DNA from: Arcuatula senhousia
Lineage: Eukaryota; Mollusca; Bivalvia; Mytilida; Mytilidae
Length of the DNA: 64,000 bases
NCBI GenBank assembly: GCA_963971305.1
Contig: CAXARO010001699.1
Coordinates: forward strand, 1 to 64,000
Reading direction: 5' to 3'
Numbering within the stretch: position 1 is the first letter of the stretch; each line of letters starts with the position of its first letter. The notes beneath the pieces were generated by a model. The model saw only the letters and a list, made by a program, of their open reading frames with translations, searched no databases and was not told the DNA's origin. Position numbers and translations under genes: made by a program. Below, in pieces: positions 22,401 through 32,620 of this stretch.

Positions 22401-25400
22401 TTAAAGGCAAAAAATAGTGTTTTTGGCCTATAGAATGAAAACTATTGCAGATAGAGAAAAGCTGTTGCTTGCTTAAATGTTCAGCTCATTTAGCTCTACA
22501 CAAGTCTCCATATGGTCGAAGTTGTCAGATGACCCCTTATAGGGGTTACAGCCCCTTAAAGGCAAAAAATAGTGTTTTTGGCCTATGGAATGAAAACTAT
22601 TGCAGATAGAGAAAAGTTGTTGCTTGCTTAAATGTTCAGCTCATTTAGCTCTACAAAAGTTTCCATAGGGTCAAAGTTGCCAGATGACCCCTTATAGTGG
22701 TTACAGCCCCTTAAAGGCAAAAAAAAGTGTTTTTGGCCTAAAGAAAGAAAACTTTTGCAGATAGAGAAAAGATGTTTCTTGCTTAAATGTTCAGCTTAAT
22801 TAGCTCTACAAAAGTCTTTTTAGGGTCGAAGTTGTCAGATGACCCCTTTAAGGGGTTATGGCCCTTTAAAGGTGAAAAATAGTGTTTTTTGCTTTGGAAT
22901 GAAAACTATTGCAGATAGAGAAAAGCTTTTTATTGCTTAAACATTCAGCTCATTTAGCTATACAAGAGTCTTCAAAGGGTTGACATTAAGACCAGGTGAG
23001 CAATTCAGGCTCCTGGGAGCCTCTTGTTTCAGTCACATTCTACTTTTTTCAAACAGATAATATTAAGAAAATCAACACTGCAATGCCTGCCTACCGTATT
23101 TTTTTCACCTATAAACCAGAAACACACTTTTTTGGGGCCTAACATCAAATTTTGGACCAGACACATGTTTAGTATCACATTGCCAGTATGCAAATAGGGC
23201 CTGGGGAGAACACTGCTAAAATATTTCTCAATAGGATCTTATGACTTGTTACATTTTGTGCCCTCATAAGAGTTATTCCCCTTAAAGTTAAAATGACCTG
23301 TTCAACAAAATTTTTAAGGGCATTTCTTTTTATTTTAACCAAAAAATCTGAAACTTCTACATTGTAGAACTAGAAGCCTTACAAAAGGAGAAAGAAGAAG
23401 AAGACAGAAGAAAGCTGAGGGAAGAGAGAAAGGCAGAGAAAGAGAGAAAGAAGCAGGAGAACAGACAGAAATATCTAAGTCAAAGAGGGGAGGAAGAGGA
23501 AGATAAAACATCTTCATCAGAAGGTCTGTATGTTGCCAAAGGTGTATACCCTTATATATTTGAATGATGGAATAGCTGTACACATGATAGTTTGCAAAGG
23601 TGACACTGTTGGCTATGTCACGTTCATTTAATCCACATCTCATTATCATCTATATAGGCGCCACTATAGCATTTTCATCTTGTGAGAAATTGTGACTCTA
23701 TTTTATTCACTGAGTTGGTTGCAGATATATTATTTTTGTCTTCTTAATTAAAATCTTACCTTTACACAGAAAAATAATGCTCTGCCCTACCTGGTGAATA
23801 AAACAAGAGTAATACATTCTGCACATCTTGATAAATAATCTTAAGTACCGTATAGGGGGTTATTTTTGTGATGGTTTAACTTTTGATTATTTTTGCAGGT
23901 CGTGGGGAACCGAAAAATAAATCACGCAAAAATATCCATCTTATGCAAATCATATACAAACAAATTCACAAAATTTTTTCACATACCTCATAACACAAAA
24001 CCATGAAAATTTATCCTGGCGAAAAATAGCCCGCTATACTGTACTATTTAAGATTCATATCATCTATTACCTGCTGACCTTCATGTAATACTTTTAAATG
24101 TTAGACTAACAGGTTTTCTGTAGAAAATTACAGCTTTGGTTGTACACATATAGTTGTTATTATAAACTGTTTTAAAAAAAAATGTTCAAGTGAAGTTCTT
24201 GAATTTTACGAAAAAAAAGTTAAAATCACTATATGTTCTGGTTTGCGGGTTTACCAAGAGACATTACCAGTGGGTGTATTGCAAGATCTTGCAACAAGCA
24301 GCAGCTGCTTACCCTTCCTGAGCACCTAAGTTCACTATTTTAACAACTTGAGTTAAGGTTGTTGATTGCTATTTAGGAGTTTTGTGTGCATTTATAATCT
24401 CTGTTTATCAAGTTTATTGGCGCTGTTTTTTGTTTATTTAATGGCCTAAGTGTTTTTGGCCCTTTTGATATTTAAATGCTCCATTGGTACCTCTCAGCTT
24501 TTTCCTATTAATGCTATTTTCTTATCATGTTTATGTTTTATTTGACTTTTGTAGGTGAAAGACAAGAGGAAGAAACTACAGTTAAAGCTAAAGTCAACAA
24601 AGGTAAACGCTTTTACACAGGATGTTTATACTATGTCATGTATGTCACACACAAAAATAAACTGCATAGTTTTCTCCATTTTGGTTAGTGCCCACATGTC
24701 TCATTTCTCTCTCTGTAGTTAATTATGACCATTAGAACACTACAAAAATGAACAAGAATTGAAGTATTACTGAATTTTTCTTGATTGGAAAACACCAATA
24801 AAAATGTTCTTTTGTGGCATAGATCTTTAATATTATTAGCTGGATTTCACGGAATGAAAAATCTAGGTTATGAAATGGTGAATGTTGGGCAGCAGACAGG
24901 GAAGAAATTTGCGTTACAGTTTTCTCAGCAACTACTTATCACAGCAACTTGATATTTGGTATACAGAATCGAGGGGGGGTCTGATAATGTAGTTAACGAA
25001 ATTTCAGGTCTGTCACCAACTCATTACCTGTTGAATGAAATCCGTAATATTTGTACTTTTATAGATTTTTTGTATATTTTTGGGCCAGATTTCACTGTGT
25101 TAACATCCAGGATCAGATGGCAGGTTGGAAAAGGTGTTTAACATTTCTCAGTAATTAGCCTCTTGACTTTTGGTATACAGCAACAGCATAGGGTTCCATA
25201 TTGTGGGTATTGATTTCAGGCTGTTTGCTGTTTTTGTACCATGTGTACATGTTCTGTCTATTTGACAAAATCTGTCCATTTTTTGTCTTTGACCAAATTT
25301 TAATCTTGATTTGTCTGATTAATTTAATGGTTTTTTTTTATTAGAAAAACAGAAACCCATTTTATTGACACTTATTAAAAGTAAGTTTTCACATGTTATG

Positions 25401-25638
25401 TCTATTTGCAGCAAAAGGTGGTGGCTGCTGTATAAAGTTGCTGTTGTCATTAGTAATGACCGTGATATTTATGGTGGGGATGTTGTATGCCATCCAAGTC
25501 TACTGCAATCGGGAAAAGGCTGATAAATTCTGCCAGGAATACGGACATTCTGTTGTTCAGCAAACAAATTATATTCTCAATGATTTAGAAAAACAGTTTC
25601 AATTTTATTTTAAAGAATTTCAGAAAAAATTTGGTTAG
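16448..25638 (+). CDS. LRRC59: LRRC59, leucine-rich repeat-containing protein 59; seven exons, 305 aa
   Basis: LRRC59 (ribosome-binding p34) is a tail-anchored ER and nuclear-envelope protein that contacts ribosomes and helps import of FGF1 and other cargo. Exons: 16448-16537, 17833-17892, 18217-18480, 18983-19055, 23368-23523, 24555-24602 and 25412-25638. They total 918 nt with consistent phases (0,0,0,1,1,1) and GT/AG borders. The ATG opens [17 protein letters not shown], matching the conserved N terminus. LRRs occupy about residues 34-125, with repeating LxxLDLSxNxLxxLP patterns. They are followed by a cysteine-containing cap ([13 protein letters not shown]). Residues about 150-230 are a charged K/E/R coiled-coil-like stretch. 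A single hydrophobic segment at about 239-259 is followed by a short lumenal tail ending KKFG and TAG. The length is almost equal to human (307). Intron 4 is 4.3 kb and full of repeats. Confidence 0.95.
16768..16887. mobile_element. MITE with TGGCGGATCC termini in LRRC59 intron 1
   Basis: The left end ATTGGCGGATCCGG faces the right end CTGGATCCACTACTG, with a G run inside the left end. It is the same family as the better-preserved copy at 62662-62845. The short frame through it is not a gene. Confidence 0.55.
16925..17070. repeat. Fragment shared with the 1.7-kb inverted-repeat element
   Basis: ACATAATGAAAT, TGACA, AACCTCTGA, AACTGTT and AGTATTCTTT occur here in the same order and spacing as at 11925-12060. 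It is a solo internal fragment of that element inside LRRC59 intron 1. Confidence 0.5.
19385..19510. repeat. Foldback repeat in LRRC59 intron 4
   Basis: AGAATATTATATACTTTCC at the left is mirrored by GGAAAGTGCATAATATTCT at the right, through a CTTTTTGATACTATCT arm. The loop contains a second inverted pair around AGTCTCATATCAGACT. Confidence 0.6.
20546..21675. mobile_element. Hairpin-ended bivalve repeat, copy 1 (LRRC59 intron 4)
   Basis: It begins AGCTCACC, with a terminal hairpin (GCAGAAGGCAATGTGAGCT), then CACTTGGCGTCCGTCGTC. It ends GGTGAGCGATTCAGGCTCC followed by TGGGAGCCT, a 7-bp stem hairpin. The interior holds two variants of a unit with CTTCTTCTCTGAAAC, AAAACATGGC and AACTCAAAA landmarks. 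No open frame is conserved. It is nonautonomous; the class is not settled. Confidence 0.65.
21692..23030. mobile_element. Hairpin-ended bivalve repeat, copy 2, with six to seven 155-bp internal tandem units
   Basis: It starts AGCTCACCTGGACCGAAGG and TCCATGTGAGCT (nested palindromes) and then GTCGTC runs. It ends GGTGAGCAATTCAGGCTCC and TGGGAGCCTCT. TAGCT(C)TACA landmarks at 22181, 22336, 22491, 22646, 22801 and 22955 give a very regular 155-bp internal period. It is the same orientation as copy 1 and only about 16 bp from it. Confidence 0.7.
23844..24045. mobile_element. MITE with AGTACCGTATAG termini (LRRC59 intron 5)
   Basis: The left end AGTACCGTATAGGGGGTTAT is mirrored by ATAGCCCGCTATACTGTACT at the right, about 200 bp in total. 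The arms extend through TTTTTG and CAAAAA-type sequence. Confidence 0.65.
24280..24500 (+). repeat. Decayed Penelope-like 3' tail in LRRC59 intron 5
   Basis: GCTGCTTACCCTTCCTGAGC, AGTTCACT and then CTCCATTGGTACCTCTCAG occur in the order seen in the tails at 811 and 52195. It is strongly diverged. Confidence 0.45.
25345..25380 (+). other. LRRC59: Possible 12-codon cassette exon of LRRC59
   Basis: The 36 nt between a strong acceptor (polypyrimidine run then TTAG at 25341-25344) and a consensus donor (gtaagt at 25381) are open in the phase-1 frame that exon 6 leaves. Including them would insert 12 residues (reading roughly [12 protein letters not shown]) just before the membrane-anchor exon without disturbing the frame. 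It lies only 31 nt before exon 7, so the downstream intron would be extremely short. I cannot tell whether it is used. Confidence 0.35.
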
Positions 25639-25946
25639 TGATATTTTATGTAATTGGTGCATGGATGAAAACATATTTATAATCTGACTGATAATTTTCT
25701 TATATGAGAATTTGAAAAATTGAAAGAGCTATCTAAGAAGTATTCAAAATAGTCAAATAGAAATTACAATATACCATAAATTAAACTATTATCTCATTAT
25801 AAGATACAATATATATTAGTTTTGGACATATAATGTTCTAATATTCATATACATGTATACTGCTCATTTTAAAATTCCTAATAAGTTTACAATGGATGGA
25901 TGTGACCTTTTACAACTGGTTTATACATTTGTGGTGAAAAATTTGA

Positions 25947-26298
25947 TAAAAAAATCAAGGATAGTTTTATAATATATCATATAAAGTTAGAAGAAATTTT
26001 ACTTTATATATCAATTTTGTATTATCTGCATGTGCAGGTAGTGAATTTGGAAGGCAGGAGCCCTGTAACAGAATTAGAAATAAGTTGCATTTTTTCAACT
26101 AAAAAAACCGTTTCTGTTAAAACACTTGCCTGACATGCAGTTAACCATCATGACCAGATATTGATCATATATATCACAAGAAAAATATAAATTATTGTCA
26201 TCTATTCACTACCTGCACATGCAAAATTGATATTTAATGTTAAATTTCTTCTAACTATGATATATTATAAAACAATCCTTGATTTTTTATTGTCATCC
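25947..26298. repeat. Long inverted repeat downstream of the LRRC59 stop
   Basis: The left arm runs from AAAATCAAGGATAGTTTTAT to GCATGTGCAGGTAGTGAAT (about 25947-26044). It is mirrored by ATTCACTACCTGCACATGC and ATTATAAAACAATCCTTG (about 26204-26298). The region starts 309 bp behind the stop, so it may fold within the 3' UTR. Candidate AATAAA signals lie near 26700 and 26990-27010. Confidence 0.65.
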
Positions 26299-27084
26299 TT
26301 TTCATATAGATACAAAATTATTGATTTTCATTATTTTAAAATATTATTTTGATATATTTGTATTATTTTGTGTTAATACATATATGTATGGAAACTCTTT
26401 TATTCACTTATTTCAAATATGCAAGCATTACGTTAATCGATGTCTGTGATATTGAAAATACTATTCAAGAAAATAATACATGTATAAATCAGTAATTAAG
26501 AAAAAGGGCTATTATGTTTACTTGGCATGGTGCTGATTATGGATTTGCATAAATTGTATTCATTACTTAAAACCTTAAGTAGGTCAAATAAGTAAGAATA
26601 CATGCTGTAATAAGTACACAACAAATAATACAACTGCTGTAAGATATCTATTAATAAGTATTTCGACTATGTCAAATAGACAGTTATGAAAGATTTTATT
26701 TTAATGTTAGTTAAAAATAAAATGATCATTATGGCTTACAACATGTACAACACAAGTAATAAGCCATATTCAAATTATTTTGACTTTTAATTTTTTACCT
26801 AAGATTGACATACTATACATTTCTTAGTAATCTAGATGTAGTACATCTCTAAATTCATTATGTTATTTTATGATTTTTATGATTGAACATCATTAAAGAC
26901 AAATTTTGTTAAAATAATTATTACATTTTTTCTTTGATCTTCCAAATTATGCTGTATTATGATTTATTGGATGGCAAAGCAGCAAAACTTTAATAATAAA
27001 TGTATTTATTTTGAATGTGTTTAATTTTGACATATGTGCCTGAAGTAAAGGTTATTAGGCAAAATTTATTTGACATTGAAAGGG

Positions 27085-27330
27085 TTATAAGATTAATAAG
27101 GGGGTCATCTGACAATATGGTGGATCTTAAGGGTTCTCAATCAAAATCTAAAAATCTGTCACCCTTTTTGAGTTATTAGCAAAAAAATGCAGTTTAACCT
27201 CATGTTCTATTTTTAGCCACAACGGCCATGTTTTACAACCAATCAAAAATCCCCACATCAGTTCTATACACCTAATGCTAATAAACAACAATACCAAGTT
27301 TGGTTCCAATTGGACTTAAAGTGTCAGAGG
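27085..27330. repeat. Fragment of the hairpin-ended bivalve repeat
   Basis: GGGGTCATCTGACAA, TGAGTTATTAGCAAAAAAA and GCCATGTTTTACAACC match interior landmarks of the copies in intron 4. Both ends are missing. Confidence 0.5.
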
Positions 27331-28029
27331 CTATACATCTTAAACCTTGGAACTGGGTGCTTGATATCTATTGCATGGAATATAGTATTGGTCAACAGTC
27401 AATCACATTGCCTATAAGAGAGTTTGAGTCCTGGTTTGATATATTAAAAATAAAGACCTCAAAACATATTAAATAACCAACTCATGTAACAAGCCTTTTG
27501 GTTACCTGTCCAAGGTCAGCAGTCTGAGACTGAATGAGTATGTGCCTCAATATTATCTCTCAATTTTAATTGGCTCATAAAGTCTGTACATGTACAAAGG
27601 TCACAAGACTTATATATATTTAAAAATCTGTAATAAACTTTTGTATGTGTACAAAGGTCAACTTCAGAACTTTGTTGGAATCCAATGGGTACAAAAAACT
27701 TCTTCATACAGACTTTTTCTCAGCATGTGTCCTTGTATGTAATAAAGATGTCTAAAAAATTTGTCTCATTGTAATAGTTCTCATTGCTTCGCATCAAAGC
27801 TTACATTTGGGTAGTAAATGAAAATATGTCACACACAAATTATATAGACAATAATGAGATGGGGGAATACGGTGACAGTACTTTAATGGGTATCAATTTT
27901 CGTGGATTGGGTGTAAATTGCATATTCTTAAATTGGATTCATGAATTCATGGTTTGATTAACATTCTCTATTAATATCAATGTTAAATTCTCTATTCTTT
28001 TGGAATTTAATTTCATTCCTTTCCTGTCC

Positions 28030-28410
28030 ATGAACAGTAATACTCTTTGCTTCTGGCACAGTTAATGTATGCAATAGAAAATAATGAAATGTGGAATAAG
28101 TGTATGCGACACTGCCCAGAATCAAGCGGCAATTCAGAAAAACCACAATGGACAACCGACAGAAGCCTCCAAGGAGGCCATTTGGCACTGCTTGCGGTTC
28201 TGCAATTGGCCCATGGTCTAAATAAAATGCATATAATTCAAATCCAGTCCTGAAATAGTCACAGAAAGACCCCCTTCTTAAACAAGGAACAGAAAACATC
28301 AAAAAGACAAGTACAAACGAAAGCTTTGTCAAAGATTCATGGCTTAGGACAGGCACATATAATATTTGGCGGGGTTAAACTAGTTTTTTTGGCCCAACCT
28401 CCCCCCCCTA
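28030..28410. repeat. Dispersed repeat with GGCGGGGTTAAAC block and C run
   Basis: Landmarks are AATGAAATGTGGAATAAGTG, AGCTTTGTCAAAGATTCATG and GGCGGGGTTAAACTAG, then CCAACC and a C run. A related piece (TTGTCAAAGATTCCTGGCG) occurs near 31270. The open frames on both strands are not conserved. Confidence 0.45.
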
Positions 28411-28639
28411 TCAATTTTCATAGACAAAGCATAAAAATAAACACACAATAAAAATCAAATCGATCAATGTCCAATTCCACTAGAGAGAACCTAAGACAAA
28501 AAACAACAAGAACAAACAAAAGGACGGTAAAGAAACTCTCTATAGAACACTCGCTGTTACTGACAGCTAGCTGAGAATCATCAATCGACTGGTGTAAAAA
28601 AACCAAACATATCGATCTTAAATCCGACACAACACTTCA

Positions 28640-31110
28640 AACAATAATGATTTAGTGAAGTGTCATCACACAAAATCGACATGCTTGATCGATATAATGC
28701 TTAAAAATGACAATAGTAAAAACGTTTATGGAAGTTTTAAAGCAAGTATCAAGTTATCAATATTTCTGCCAAAAAACACTAAATTCAAAGATTTAACCAA
28801 AATATTCAATTCATATCCTTTCCGTGATAAATTTTGAAGCCATTTTTTCATTTCTAATGGATTGCTTTTAAACTTGTGACCTTTATAAAAAACTACCATA
28901 AAATTTAGGATGTGATATTCCTTTCACTATCAGAAAACGACGTGTACAATTAAATTTTTCAATAAGAGATCGATACTTGTGGAAAAATTTGGAAAAAGAT
29001 TTTACTAATTCGTGGTATCGATAACCTTGTTTTAATATTTTTTTCAGTAATGAAATGGTTTTTATTATTAAAACCAGAAACACCACTGCAGATCCAAGCA
29101 TATCTTACTAACTGTGAAATGTAAACCCCGTATGACGGCACTAGTGGAACATCTCCTTCAAGAAAAGCGAAATTTATAATAGGAAAGGTAAAGTCGTCAC
29201 GTTTATCATATACTTTGGTTTGTAATTTTCCGTCAATAATACTTTAATCTAAATCTAAACAAGAGGCTCCCAGGAGCCTGAATCGCTCACCTGAACTACA
29301 CAGATACATATGTTTTGTAGATATTATTGTGCTTAACCATATATGCGATTTAAATTTCTGAAATAACTTGGTTAGTTTTCAAGTTATTGGGCTTAATTAG
29401 TGCAAAATTTAGAAAAAAAATTGAAAAAAGGGCAATAACTCCCATATCAGCAGTCAGATCTTTTCCTAAATTTCAGGACAGGTACTTAATATGCTTATCA
29501 CTTTTGATTTTTGCACAATTTTGATATCTGAAACCATTTTTGAGTTATTAGCAAAAAAAAATGAAATTTACGCCCTAGGTTCTATTTTAAGCCATGGCAG
29601 TCATGTTCTATTTTTTGTAACAGCGGCCATGTTTTTTTGCCTTTTAAAAAATCCCAACGCAAACTTTTTGCACAATACCCTAAGGAACATCCATATCAAG
29701 TATGGCTGCATTTGGCCAAGCAGTTTCAGAGAAGAAGATGTTTGAAAAAAGCTTACGGACGATGGACGACGGACGACGGACGCAAAGTGATGGCAATAGC
29801 TCATTCGGGTCAGGTGACCTTCGGGTGAGGTGAGCTAAAAAGGACATCTATCACCGGTGACGTTAGATTTGTTCAAGGTTAATTCAGAAGGATAAATATC
29901 TGTAATAAAATTAGAAAATGAAGGATTGTTGAGTGCAAGAATGTCGTTTAAATATCTACAAGTATAATTGAAAATTTCGATTAGGTTTTGTTTGTTGGGG
30001 TCTTTTGTAATTTAGCCATAAATTGTGATTCATAACAGTAAAGGAAAAGATCGGCTATTAGTGGCGCACAATTAGTACCCATAGGAATGCCAATAATTTG
30101 GCGATAAATTTGTTTACCAAAACGTATGTAAATATTATCTAACAAATAATTTAGAGCAATAATAGTCTCTGCATCAGTCCAGTTAATGTAACCTTTTTGA
30201 ATATCCTTACTAAAAAAAAATTTTTTCTAAATGAATTTGAAACTCTAGAACAGATAATCACTTTTAGATTTGTCAAAACACCATTTAACCAAATATTCAA
30301 ATTTCTTTTTAATCAGATTATGCAGTAGGTTAGTATATAAAGTAAAAAAATCGTACCTATCAACAGTATGGAAAGTATTTTCAAATGCACGAAGCTTGTC
30401 CAAAACATCAGATAATTTTTTACCCTCCAAAAATGATTAATTCCACTGTTTTCGAATACCCTTTCACAGGATTGAATAATAAATTCCTTCATAGTAGTTA
30501 AAGTAAGAGATAGAACTTTGGAAATATGGGTTAAAGAACACTTACTTGAAGCAGAGATAAAGGGAGATCTATATGGATTTTGTGCAATTTAGGTATCCAG
30601 TACATAGTAGGTAACTTATAGTATGTTGGGGGAACTCGAAGTCGTCAATGATACCGTACCTGATTCTGTCGGATGCACGGGAACGAAAGTGTTCGATTTT
30701 TTTATATCGTGCATTAAAACCTCAAGGTAATACTATCTTCATACCACAACGACATTGTTAGCTGCTTTATCGGCGGGAACAAACACGTATCGCAAACCAA
30801 GTAAACGGATTTTTTACTTTATTCGATAAAGGTAAGTATTAGGCCTAAAATCAACAATTGAATTTTGAAATTGGCTGATTCTGAGTTAAACAGTTGTCAT
30901 AAATTTATTAATAAAACGGTCTAGAGATTTTGAGTCGGCCCCTTCTCTCCTGATCCAAGATTAGCATTAAGAGAGAAGGGAAGTTTTGATACAGTTTAGG
31001 CAGGAATTCCAATTAATTTTTGTGGGTGGTCTAAACTTTGGTCCCTTTTTCAAGAAATTCATAACATCTGGGTCATTGACGATTGAAAGGTCTCCGGTAA
31101 TAACACAACT
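28640..31110 (-). pseudogene. Second Penelope-like reverse transcriptase relic, antisense, split by a repeat
   Basis: In descending coordinates the minus strand shows FVPADKAANN (near 30770), MYWIPKLHK (near 30590), a DFFTLYTNL block (near 30340), a GIPMGTNCAPL-like block (near 30070) and YDKRDD followed by SYGVYISQLVRYA (near 29110). These are the ordered RT blocks of this family, here with many stops and frameshifts. The hairpin-ended repeat at 29261-29836 interrupts it between the last two blocks. It is diverged from the plus-strand family at 31480. Confidence 0.75.
29261..29836. mobile_element. Hairpin-ended bivalve repeat, short copy inserted in the antisense RT relic
   Basis: It is inverted relative to intron 4: it starts AAGAGGCTCCCAGGAGCC, TGAATCGCTCACC and ends with a GACGGACGACGGACG stretch, CAATAGCTCA and GGTGAGCT. 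The flanking RT reading resumes on both sides, which dates the insertion after the RT copy decayed or landed. Confidence 0.7.
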
Positions 31111-31479
31111 TTCATAAACAAGCAGCATTTCTTTAAAAATCCACCAACCAGCAGCCTTTAATGTGATAAGTGATCACTGCTGACCATCTTGCATTGACCC
31201 AAAATTAAAAATACACTACATAAGTTGGACATAGAGCAATTGGAATAAAGATGAAGGGACAAACAAGATTTGTCAAAGATTCCTGGCGTAGGGCAGGCTA
31301 ATATGGTTCACATATAGGATGTGGCTAGGTATAGTGTGCACTTGTACACAGGTAACAAAACCATATAGACTGAACGAAAAAGCAGATCATTTGTATTTCA
31401 CGGGACTTATATAGTCTGAACATGTACAAAGGTAAAAAAAACTAGTAATAGTATAGTATGTACCTGTTAGTACGTGTAC

Positions 31480-32620
31480 AAAAGTGATGTTTTGGCTAAA
31501 GGACCTTAATATCGTGAGCCAAGACGAATCAACTGGAGCTATAATTTCAAAACAATTATGGATTCAGTTGAGGACTATGCCAGAAAATGGGCCAAAAAAG
31601 AACAGGAGAAAGAATGTGACGTTTTGTCAGAATGGGTAAAAGCTGTGAGGTCATTGGTTTTGAAAAGAATCAATTCTTTGAAAGGCTCAATGAGCACTAA
31701 GGCAACATCCATTTTCAGCAACGCTAATGTTGCCAAAACATTGTCCACCTTACATGACAAATATGTAGTTGTACCTGCAGACAAAGCACCAAATAACATC
31801 ATTTTGTGTGCAAGAAACACTATATTGACTGTTTGACAGCTGAATTGGGGGTTGGTTGTACCAGCAACAGCACCACATACAAGGCTACACCACTGTCTAA
31901 GGAGGAAATCAATGACAATCACAAATCTGTCATTTCCTCCTTCGGCCTTTCTGTTGGTGTCAGTAATGATGACATTCCATCCCTGTATTGGATTCCCAAA
32001 TTACATAAAAATCCATACAAACAGCGCTTCATTGCAGGGTCATCCTAATGTACAACTAAACCTCTTTCAGTTTTGTTGACTTCAATACTTACGGCAGTAA
32101 AATCCGGCCTCCAGAAATATTACGATTGTTGTTATTCTAGAAATGGTGTCAATCAAATGTGGATCCTGAAGAATTCGAAGGAACTGATGGAGATTCTTAA
32201 CTCTAAATCAGTTTCATCTTGTAACAGCATCAAAACATTCGATTTCTCCACACTTTACACTTCTATTCCACATGAACAACTGAAATCACGATTGGCACAG
32301 CTGATTAAACGCAGCTTTTTCAAAAAGAATGGAAAACGCAGGTACAAATTTCTTGTAGTCGATTATACCAAGACTTACTTTGTCATCAATGAGTCTAAGA
32401 AAAAGAACAAATTTACAGAAGACCAAATAATCGACATGCTCAACTTTCTTATTGACAACATATTTGTTCAGTTTGGTGGACGTGTCTTTCAGCAAACAAT
32501 AGGGATTCCAATGGGCACTAATTGTGCACCTTTGCTTGCTGATTAGTTTCTTCATTCATATGAAGCAGACTTCTTGCAATCTCTTCTAGACAAAAAAGAC
32601 CATACGCGGGTATGTTAATG
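31480..32620 (+). pseudogene. Penelope-like reverse transcriptase relic, N-terminal and central part
   Basis: From about 31480 the reading includes SVEDYARKWAKKEQEKE, VVPADKAPNN, SLYWIPKLHKNPYKQRF, KTFDFSTLYTSIPHEQL and GIPMGTNCAPLLAD. Frame changes occur near 31830 and 32050, and a stop near 32546. It ends in SLLDKKD at about 32600, just before the YIDD catalytic block that the relic at 283 retains. The best-preserved frame is 32073-32546. Confidence 0.8.

Noticed and set aside
23335..23649. 104-codon minus frame opposite LRRC59 exon 5
   Set aside because: It is the antisense shadow of the K/E/R-rich exon, which is supported by splice phase and family match.
28047..28356. Overlapping frames on both strands (68 and 132 codons)
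   Set aside because: They lie in a dispersed repeat and neither is conserved or spliced.
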